DNA from: Odoribacter sp036657595
GTDB taxonomy: Bacteria > Bacteroidota > Bacteroidia > Bacteroidales > Marinifilaceae
Direction: 5' to 3'
Assembly: GCA_036657595.1 (NCBI GenBank)
Contig: JAVXFZ010000123.1
Coordinates: forward strand, 1 to 5,316
DNA length: 5,316 bases
Shown: in pieces, positions 1 through 5,316 of the stretch
How the letters are laid out: each line of letters starts with the position of its first letter
Position numbering within the stretch: position 1 is the first letter of the stretch
The notes under the pieces: generated by a model
Told to the model about the DNA's origin: nothing
The model's database searches: none
What the model saw: only the letters and a program-made list of their open reading frames with translations
Translations under genes and position numbers: made by a program

Positions 1-144
1 ATAAAAAGCAGCTTTGTCAAAAAAATTGCCACGATATAGTCCTGCTAATGTTATTTGTTGCATTACCTCGTATATAGCGTTGCGACGGTCTTTATCACTA
101 ATGATTTGATATTTTGAGAGCATCTGCTCGAAAATAGTATTCAT
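1..144 (-). CDS. abiEii: AbiEii-family nucleotidyltransferase toxin, N-terminal part (cut by window edge)
   Basis: The first 48 codons of the toxin gene run off the left edge of the window without a stop. The ATG (144-142) overlaps the antitoxin TGA (143-141), the usual toxin-antitoxin coupling. The peptide begins MNTIFEQMLSKYQI and continues through RRNAIYEVMQQITLAGLYRG (22-41) to FFDKAAFY (41-48). This matches the typical start of Bacteroidota AbiEii proteins, in which a GGT/S and D-x-D catalytic core of the nucleotidyltransferase fold comes next; that core lies outside the window, so activity cannot be judged. In the wider family such enzymes arrest growth by transferring nucleotides, with tRNA as target in the related mycobacterial MenT toxins. 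AbiE was first described as a phage abortive-infection system. The order antitoxin then toxin is as expected. Confidence 0.85.
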   Translation of the reverse strand, partial: MNTIFEQMLSKYQIISDKDRRNAIYEVMQQITLAGLYRGNFFDKAAFY

Positions 145-764
145 CGTTGTAAAAGTTTAAGTAGGTTCATTATTGTTGCCCTTTTTTTGTTAACTTTTAT
201 ACACTGCTCAAAAATAGATTTATCCATTTGATAAAAAACCTCCATATCGAAGCGGAGATTCTCTTCCAAGTATGCCAGTACATCTTTTTGGAATCGTAGA
301 TTCAGATTTGGAGTATGTATAATTAAGTCGCAGAGTGCCTTTTCGGGAGAAGCGATAAGAAAGGAAGTCAGTCCTTTTATCTCTTGTCTTATGCCAATTG
401 AGAAATACTCCTTTGGGCATTGTGTGTATTGAAACGTTCCAAGTGAGTTTTTAAACTCTTTAGAGTGTTTTGTAGTTAGTGATCGAACAGTGTGGACACT
501 CTCAGGAATTAAACCATAATAGCGTAATGCAAATTCCATTGAAACGTAAGATGGTCCATATAGATGATTAGCAATAAGTTCTTCAGATAGAAGCTTGCCG
601 CTCACATTGGGAGATACAACGTACATACCTTTTTTTAGCCTGATAAGTTTACCGGACTTTTCAAGCTCACTAATTTTATTATGAACTGACTTGTAGCCAG
701 AAAATATTGATTTTAGTATCGTAAAATCAATGGGTGTATTACCAAATTCAGAGAGTAGTTCCAT
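141..764 (-). CDS. abiEi: AbiEi-family antitoxin / transcriptional autorepressor (type IV toxin-antitoxin)
   Basis: This is the antitoxin half of an AbiE-type system. In this family the protein represses its own operon through an N-terminal winged helix and neutralises the toxin's effect through a C-terminal domain. Visible features of the 207-aa protein: a winged-helix region (about 10-50) with YKSVHNKISELEKSGKLIRL leading into KKGMYV (45-49); the family segment ANHLYGPSYVS followed by YYGLIPESV (65-90); and LIASPEKALCDL (136-147), a hallmark of this antitoxin group. I chose the ATG at 764. An in-frame GTG at 773 would add three residues but would leave only about 8 nt of leader from the predicted start site, while an A/G-rich stretch (765-776) lies just before the ATG. 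The gene is poorer in G+C than sbcDC, consistent with an accessory origin. Its TGA overlaps the toxin ATG by 4 nt. Its operator and promoter are probably those at 787-839. Confidence 0.88.
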   Translation of the reverse strand: MELLSEFGNTPIDFTILKSIFSGYKSVHNKISELEKSGKLIRLKKGMYVVSPNVSGKLLSEELIANHLYGPSYVSMEFALRYYGLIPESVHTVRSLTTKHSKEFKNSLGTFQYTQCPKEYFSIGIRQEIKGLTSFLIASPEKALCDLIIHTPNLNLRFQKDVLAYLEENLRFDMEVFYQMDKSIFEQCIKVNKKRATIMNLLKLLQR

Positions 765-786
765 ATCTTTCACTTCTTGTTTACTG

Positions 787-794
787 CAAATATA
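787..794 (-). promoter_or_regulatory. Bacteroidota-type -7 promoter element of the abiE operon
   Basis: On the minus strand these bases read TATATTTG, a full match to the TAnnTTTG -7 consensus used by the primary sigma factor of Bacteroidota. No good TTTG-like -33 element is found at the usual distance (about 813-818), so the promoter may be weak or dependent on its context. Transcription should start a few bases downstream, near 780-783. That leaves a leader of about 16-20 nt before the ATG at 764. Confidence 0.6.
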
Positions 795-804
795 GTCAAA
801 ATAT

Positions 805-839
805 GAATAGATAATACTTTTTTATTAAATTATCTATTC
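805..839. promoter_or_regulatory. perfect 11-bp inverted repeat, candidate AbiEi operator
   Basis: The arms gaatagataat (805-815) and attatctattc (829-839) are perfect reverse complements, separated by a 13-nt spacer. The distance between equivalent arm positions is 24 bp, a little over two helical turns. The repeat starts 10 bp upstream of the -7 element of the antitoxin gene and covers the spacer and -33 region of that promoter, exactly where a repressor would block RNA polymerase. AbiEi antitoxins are known to autorepress by binding inverted repeats in their own promoter, which makes this a natural operator. A terminator is less likely: only 2 of 11 stem pairs are G-C and neither side is followed by a T-run. 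The right arm overlaps the last codons of the gene remnant. Confidence 0.6.
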
Positions 840-1042
840 CGAAAGCTACTATGCAGTTGGATTTTCAATGACTCTAACTTATCTGCTATAATTTGTTTAT
901 ACCGCACTTTTATATCATCGGGCAGAAACGATATGTCGACAAACTCAAACCACTTGTCAGATGCTTTTTCAAATATCTTTTCCCATTCATTAAAACGATG
1001 GTTTTTATCTTCTAATTTCTTATTAGAAATTTCAGCCTTGAT
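830..1042 (-). pseudogene. 5'-deleted remnant of a protein gene; possible HipA-like C-terminus
   Basis: This is a 70-codon open stretch ending in TAA (832-830) and preceded by an in-frame TGA (1045-1043). It has no ATG, and no GTG or TTG near its beginning, so it cannot be a normal gene as it stands. The translation nevertheless looks like real protein: charged, amphipathic and rich in aromatics, including WEKIFEKASDKWFEFVDISF (residues 20-39) and then LPDDIKVRYKQIIADKLESL (40-59). The pattern W-x-x-(F/L)-(V/I)-(D/E)-x-SFL-x(5)-Y-x(2)-(L/I)-I recalls, from memory, the extreme C-terminus of HipA-family kinase toxins in Bacteroidota, so a HipA relic is my best guess, though a weak one. Only 15 bp separate it from the sbcC stop, which suggests a deletion or replacement removed the rest of the gene. 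The alternative is chance open sequence in AT-rich DNA; the composition of the peptide argues against this but does not exclude it. Confidence 0.5.
1014..1031. repeat. short AT-rich hairpin after sbcC
   Basis: This is a perfect 7-bp inverted repeat (aatttct / agaaatt) around a 4-nt loop, 27 bp past the sbcC stop. An overlapping alternative pairing (1011-1016 with 1022-1027) also exists. The stem has a single G-C pair and no T-tract follows on either strand, so it is a poor intrinsic terminator. It may simply reflect the AT-rich sequence of the gene remnant it lies in. Confidence 0.25.
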
Positions 1043-1057
1043 TCAATTGACTTTTAT

Positions 1058-4000
1058 TTATGCGATTTCTATTTTACTTCTACCGTTGATCGTTTTTACT
1101 ACTCTTATTTGGGTTGTGATGCGTTCTGTCATCTCGGCAACGTGCGAAATGACCCCAATTTTGCGACCTTGCGTTTGCAGACGTTCCAGTGCATCCATTG
1201 CCACCCGCAAGGTGTCGATGTCGAGAGAACCGAAGCCTTCGTCTATAAATAGCGATTCTACTTTCATCCGATTGGAGGATAAGGAGGAGAGCCCCAATGC
1301 TAAGGCTAATGATATTAAGAATGATTCGCCGCCGGAGAGGGAATGTACGCTGCGAATTTCGCCCAACATATCTAAGTCGATGACTTGTAGGGCTAATGTG
1401 TCCGGTATCCGCTTTAGTTGATAGCGTTTGGAAAGTTCTTGCAGGTGTTTGTTGGCATAGGTGAGCAGGGCTTCAAGGGTGTAACCTTGTGCCAGCACTT
1501 TGAATTTCCCTCCGTCTGCCGAACCGAACAGGTCGTTTAATTTTTTCCAGTTGTCAGATCGTGTATTCTTTTCTTCCAGTTCTTTCTCGAATATTTTTAT
1601 TTTTTCTTTGCCCTTGTTGTGGTTCGCCCATAGAATGTCGATTTCGGTATTTCGAGCTGTCTTTTGTTGAAAGAGGGAATTTCTTTCAGTCAAAGCTGTT
1701 TGTAAGGTTTCTTTTATTTCTCCCTCAGCCGGTTTTGCTTCTGATTGATGGTGCTTTTCGCGTGTTTGCTGTCGTTCTGTTAAAGTCGCCTGTGCTGATG
1801 TCTTGTTTGCGCGAAGTTTATTTAATGCTTCTCTTTCTGTGGCGATCCAATGAATATCTTTTGACAGCCATTCCGTTAGCCGCTCTATGGGGATTGTCTC
1901 ATTTTTAGAGCGTATCCAATCGTTTACTTCTTTTTGAAGGACCTCACTGCGCATCGTGAGTTTTGTGGTATCACCGGATATTTGTGTGATGCTGCCCGTG
2001 TATTTCTCGTTTAGGGCACTCAATTCATTTTTCTCGTTGTTCAATAGGGTCAGTCTGTCGGATAACTCTTTTCTCTTTTCTGTATATGTCTTTTCAACTT
2101 TGTCGGTGTCCTGCTCACCAAATAATTTGATTCTTGATTGTTGTAGCTGCTCTAAGGCTTGCAGACTGTTTTTCTGTTTTAGTTCTTTGGAAATCAATGT
2201 ATTTGTGATCTCCACAATGTATTCTTGTTGGAGCGTTAAGGTGGTCTTTAAGTGAGCGGTTTCTTCGTATGCTTTGGTTAGTTCGGCGGTATATTGATTC
2301 CAACGACCGGCAAGTTCTTGGAGGGTGTTTTTTAAAACACCTTGTTTCAATAGTTCTTGCCACGCTAATGGATGGAGAAAATCGCTTAATTTTGTTGTTG
2401 CTTCGCGGGATTGTTGGGCGTAACTCTCGATGACCGATTGCAGGCGGATGTGTTCGCTTTTGCGTTTTTCGATGTTTTCTGTCAGTGTTGTGATACGATT
2501 GGCTACTGCCTCTTTTGCCTGTCCTAATTTCTTTTCCTCTAAACTTTCGCCTTGCACACCGCTCATCGGATGATGTAAACTTCCGCAAACAGGGCAGGGC
2601 GTGTTGTCTGTTAATTTTGCTCTGAGTGTTGCTATTTCAGCCGGGAGCAAGTTGTTTAAGCGTTCGGCTTCTTGTTTTTGTTCCCCCAATTGATAGACGT
2701 CGTTGTCCAATATTTCTTTAGAGGCTGTTAGGGTCTTGTTGTTGTTGGCTCCTTGTTGGGTGGCAATGGTGAGGTCGTTCAGCAGGTTGATGATTAAGTC
2801 CATTCTTGGGACAATCTCTTTGTAGGAGCTGTTGGCTTCTAACCATTGGTTGATTTTCAGGATATTTTGTCCGGTCGTCTCGATTGCTTTTTGTGTTGCG
2901 ACAATCGTTTTTTCTATTTTCGCCTTTGCCTCAACAGCCTGTGTGTATTCTTTGGTGGCATCTTGGGCATTCTTGTGGGCGTCGATCATCCGAACGTCTA
3001 ATTCACGCGTTTGCCTGATTTGGGGTTCAATCGCTTCAAATGCCTCGTTGTGTTGTTTTTGCAGCGCATTACACTCTTTTAATTTGTCGGTTACTTTTTG
3101 CAGGTGTTCCATCGTAGCCTTTCGCATTGATTCTTGCTTCGTGAGATTCTCCTGATTGCAGATGATCTGTTTTTGTGCGTTTCTCCATTCGTTGAAACGA
3201 TCCCGGATTTCTTGCACCCGATCCATTTGGAGCAGATAGTCGTATCTCGCTTTTGCCTCGTCAATGGCAGATTGCGAAGCTGCTAACACGTGTTCTGCCT
3301 GTTGAATGCCGCTGTTTAAAATTTCTTCATCCGTCAGCCATTTTATTTTAGCCGTGAAGATGAGTAGTTCATTTTTCAGGCTTTCTACTTCTTGTTGAAT
3401 TGCGTGTTTTTCGGCGGCGAGCGTCTCTAATTGCTCTTCTGAAAGGAGTTCTATGTCTTTGATCCGTTCTTTTAATAAATTCAGCTCTTGTTCGGCAGCC
3501 TTTGCTTTTTCATAAATGGAGGTTGAAATGCGGGAATAGATGTCTGTTCCCGTTAATTTTTCCAGTAATTCGGCTTTCTCTTTTTGTGTCGCTTTCAGAA
3601 ATGTGGCAAAATCACCCTGTGCCAGTAAGACGGCACGTGTAAATTGTTCAAATGTCAGTCCGATCAATTCAACGACTTTGGCTAATAATTCAGTTTTTCT
3701 TCCTTGTATTTCGAGGTTTGCAGACAAATTAGTTAATCGAAATTCTGTATTTTGCAGAGATCCGTCTACTTTGTCGCGGGAGCGTCTGACACTCCAACGT
3801 GATTGAAATTTTTCACCGCCTAATGAGATGAAATCAACTTCCGCATATCCGTCGCTTGTGCCGCGCCTTAGGATATTGCGACTATCTTTTTGGTTGATCG
3901 TCCTATCTTTTACATCTGCGATTTGAATGTTGTTTTCGGAAGCGCGGTTTGTGCGGGGAGTGTCGTCGAAGAGAGCCAGACACAAAGCGTCAAGTAAGGT

Positions 4001-4132
4001 CGATTTTCCGGAGCCCGTGCTGCCTGTAATTGCAAAAATTCCTGCTGATTTTAAGGGTTCTGCTGCAAAGTCAACTTCAAATTCTCCTTCTAAGGAGGCA
4101 AGATTTTTTCCTCGAATGGCTATTATTTTCAT
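1058..4132 (-). CDS. sbcC: SbcC, Rad50-family SMC-like ATPase subunit of SbcCD
   Basis: This is the ATPase and tether subunit of SbcCD: ATP binding and hydrolysis control access of DNA ends to the SbcD nuclease. At 1024 aa it is close to the E. coli protein. Domains in order: N-terminal ATPase lobe with Walker A GSTGSGKST (37-45) and Q-loop LLAQGDF (Q172); a first coiled coil (about 185-500) rich in Glu, Lys, Gln and Leu; the zinc hook CPVCG (C513, C516; bases 2585-2596) almost exactly mid-chain; a second coiled coil (about 525-860); and the C-terminal lobe with signature SLSGGESF (931-938), Walker B LFIDE (961-965), D-loop SLD (969-971) and switch histidine H997 in ISHV. The ATG lies inside the sbcD stop (ATGA overlap), with no clear Shine-Dalgarno, as is common in Bacteroidota. 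The protein ends at a normal family terminus (GRSKIEIA), so the low-G+C DNA beyond it has not truncated it. Open frames within and opposite this gene are shadows. Confidence 0.96.
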   Translation of the reverse strand: MKIIAIRGKNLASLEGEFEVDFAAEPLKSAGIFAITGSTGSGKSTLLDALCLALFDDTPRTNRASENNIQIADVKDRTINQKDSRNILRRGTSDGYAEVDFISLGGEKFQSRWSVRRSRDKVDGSLQNTEFRLTNLSANLEIQGRKTELLAKVVELIGLTFEQFTRAVLLAQGDFATFLKATQKEKAELLEKLTGTDIYSRISTSIYEKAKAAEQELNLLKERIKDIELLSEEQLETLAAEKHAIQQEVESLKNELLIFTAKIKWLTDEEILNSGIQQAEHVLAASQSAIDEAKARYDYLLQMDRVQEIRDRFNEWRNAQKQIICNQENLTKQESMRKATMEHLQKVTDKLKECNALQKQHNEAFEAIEPQIRQTRELDVRMIDAHKNAQDATKEYTQAVEAKAKIEKTIVATQKAIETTGQNILKINQWLEANSSYKEIVPRMDLIINLLNDLTIATQQGANNNKTLTASKEILDNDVYQLGEQKQEAERLNNLLPAEIATLRAKLTDNTPCPVCGSLHHPMSGVQGESLEEKKLGQAKEAVANRITTLTENIEKRKSEHIRLQSVIESYAQQSREATTKLSDFLHPLAWQELLKQGVLKNTLQELAGRWNQYTAELTKAYEETAHLKTTLTLQQEYIVEITNTLISKELKQKNSLQALEQLQQSRIKLFGEQDTDKVEKTYTEKRKELSDRLTLLNNEKNELSALNEKYTGSITQISGDTTKLTMRSEVLQKEVNDWIRSKNETIPIERLTEWLSKDIHWIATEREALNKLRANKTSAQATLTERQQTREKHHQSEAKPAEGEIKETLQTALTERNSLFQQKTARNTEIDILWANHNKGKEKIKIFEKELEEKNTRSDNWKKLNDLFGSADGGKFKVLAQGYTLEALLTYANKHLQELSKRYQLKRIPDTLALQVIDLDMLGEIRSVHSLSGGESFLISLALALGLSSLSSNRMKVESLFIDEGFGSLDIDTLRVAMDALERLQTQGRKIGVISHVAEMTERITTQIRVVKTINGRSKIEIA

Positions 4133-5316
4133 CGTTCTATCTCATTTATGACGCTTTGCAGCAGGTCTTTCATTTTAGCAGGCATCTCCTCGCCACCATA
4201 TTTGCGTTTGAAAATGTCGGTAGCCATCTCCATCGGATGGATGGTTTGAAGCTCTTCGTAAGTGATGACTTTCGACGCTGTATCGCCCTTGGGCGTAACG
4301 GCTACGATACGTGCCAATCGCACTGCTTTTGTTTTTAATGCTTCCTCTATTTGGTATCGCAGCGAAGGTTCCGGTTCGGTGATGTATACTTTTATTTCAA
4401 GATAGGGGGAGGTTTCGGAAATTTCGCCCTCCGGAAGTTCTGCTATCGAGTGGAGCACTTCGTCGAGGGGAAGTGCTTTTTGTGGGAGGCTCAATAGCTT
4501 CACGGGCGTATCAAAGTCGATGCGTTCGATCTTGGTATCGGAATCGCTGATGTCTACGAATACGACCCCCTGTCGGTTGTTTTTTTCGGCAAATGACATC
4601 GGTAGGGGAGAACCGGCATAGCGGATGTTTTCACGTCCGGATACTCTTTGTGCCCGATGGAGGTGTCCGAGGGCGGTGTAAGCGATCTCTTTGGCAAAAG
4701 AGTCGGGCGATATACATTCTAATCCCCCGATGACGGTTCGCTCTGAACGGTCGTTTTCTGAAATTTCCGAACCGGTAGCCTGTAAATGTCCCATAGCGAT
4801 CAATGGCTGTCGCTTGTCTTTGGTCAACTCGTAAAGTGTCTGATACATTTTTTGTACTCCCTGCGAATACGTTTCTGCTTCCGGATAGTCGCCCTGTCGG
4901 AGATAGGGCACTGCTAAGCAATATCCGCCTTTATACAGCGGAATCACTAAGTGATTGAAATCAATTTCTCCCTCTTCTGTGCGCTTAACGACTCCCCGAA
5001 CCGTGACACGGATCATCTCTAACAGTGCATTCGGCGATTCCAATCGTGCCGCAGAATCGTGGTTCCCGGCGATGATAATGATTTGCAAGTCCGGATTTTC
5101 GTTTGTGATGTCGCACAAAAAACGATAATACATTTTTTGAGATTCCGCCGATGGATTGGGGCTATCAAATATATCCCCGGCGATCAACAGCACATCCGCC
5201 TCCTTGGTGCTGACCTGTTCTTTCAGCCACGTCAAGAATCGGGTGTGTTCCATTTTTCGATCGTATTCAAAAAATGTTTGTCCTAAATGCCAGTCTGCAG
5301 TGTGGAGTAGTTTCAT
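4129..5316 (-). CDS. sbcD: SbcD, Mre11-family exonuclease/endonuclease subunit of SbcCD
   Basis: This is the nuclease subunit of SbcCD, the bacterial Mre11-Rad50 complex, which trims double-strand ends and opens hairpins and protein-blocked ends in the cytoplasm. The 395-aa protein has the usual family length and is complete. It begins MKLLHTADWHLG, the canonical N-terminus, with its ATG on the last three bases of the window. The metallophosphatase ligands are all visible: D8 and H10 (DWH), D48 in GDIFD (47-51), N85 and H86 in GNHD (84-87), H177 in GHLQATG, and H218 and H220 in GHLH (217-220). A capping region follows (about 270-340), then a basic C-terminal tail (about 365-395) that in this family helps contact SbcC. 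The TGA stop overlaps the sbcC ATG by 4 nt, so the two are probably translationally coupled. Its promoter lies outside the window. Base composition is clearly richer in G+C than the genes at the left end. Nothing looks damaged. Confidence 0.96.
   Translation of the reverse strand: MKLLHTADWHLGQTFFEYDRKMEHTRFLTWLKEQVSTKEADVLLIAGDIFDSPNPSAESQKMYYRFLCDITNENPDLQIIIIAGNHDSAARLESPNALLEMIRVTVRGVVKRTEEGEIDFNHLVIPLYKGGYCLAVPYLRQGDYPEAETYSQGVQKMYQTLYELTKDKRQPLIAMGHLQATGSEISENDRSERTVIGGLECISPDSFAKEIAYTALGHLHRAQRVSGRENIRYAGSPLPMSFAEKNNRQGVVFVDISDSDTKIERIDFDTPVKLLSLPQKALPLDEVLHSIAELPEGEISETSPYLEIKVYITEPEPSLRYQIEEALKTKAVRLARIVAVTPKGDTASKVITYEELQTIHPMEMATDIFKRKYGGEEMPAKMKDLLQSVINEIER

Noticed and set aside
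805..839. Inverted repeat as an intrinsic terminator for sbcDC
   Set aside because: The stem is almost all A-T, the loop is 13 nt and no T-run follows either arm. Its position over the abiE promoter fits an operator better.
933..1421. 162-codon plus-strand frame with a hydrophobic stretch
   Set aside because: It is antisense to the end of sbcC and the remnant. The apparent membrane segment comes from reading AT-rich and Lys/Ile-coding DNA backwards, and no promoter is seen.
1561..2255. Two plus-strand frames (115 and 99 codons) with Phe/Leu/Ser-rich products
   Set aside because: Both are antisense to the sbcC coiled coil. Phe/Leu/Ser richness is the expected complement of Glu/Lys-rich coding sequence.
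2115..2588. 157-codon minus-strand frame, rich in Arg and Ser
   Set aside because: It lies wholly inside sbcC in another frame. Its odd Arg/Thr/Ser-rich composition is that of a frame-shifted coiled coil, and sbcC is clearly the real gene.
1..5316. CRISPR array, tRNA/rRNA gene, insertion sequence or integrase
   Set aside because: No spaced direct repeats, cloverleaf or rRNA-like sequence, transposase motifs or terminal repeats were seen in the window.
1058..5316. sbcDC as a novel defence ATPase/nuclease pair
   Set aside because: Both proteins match standard SbcC and SbcD in length, motif order and 4-nt gene overlap. The zinc hook and catalytic residues are all conventional.

Overview
The window reads as chromosomal DNA from a member of the Bacteroidota, most likely order Bacteroidales. 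Three things point there: the style of the SbcC and SbcD proteins, a TAnnTTTG-type -7 promoter element with no clear Shine-Dalgarno sites, and an AbiE-type toxin-antitoxin pair whose toxin N-terminus is typical of that phylum. No species can be named from the sequence alone. All genes lie on the minus strand, so transcription runs from the right end of the window to the left.

Right and centre (1058-5316): a complete sbcD-sbcC pair. SbcD (Mre11-type nuclease, 395 aa) starts on the last base of the window, and its stop overlaps the start of SbcC (Rad50-type ATPase, 1024 aa) by 4 nt. Both proteins keep every key motif, including the SbcC zinc hook near the middle of the chain. They should form the SbcCD complex, which cuts DNA hairpins and protein-blocked DNA ends.

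Middle gap (765-1057): an AT-rich stretch. It holds (i) a 70-codon open stretch with no usable start codon that looks like the severed C-terminus of a lost gene, possibly HipA-like; (ii) a perfect 11-bp inverted repeat; and (iii) a TATATTTG promoter element just in front of the next gene. No convincing terminator for sbcDC is visible.

Left (1-764): an AbiE-type (type IV) toxin-antitoxin operon. The AbiEi-like antitoxin/repressor (207 aa) is complete. The AbiEii nucleotidyltransferase toxin is coupled to it by a 4-nt overlap, and only its first 48 codons are in the window. The inverted repeat beside the antitoxin promoter is a good candidate for the AbiEi operator.

Overall this is a conserved DNA-repair operon next to an accessory toxin-antitoxin locus, with gene debris at the junction. 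I see no clearly new system. The most useful leads are the putative operator and the gene remnant.
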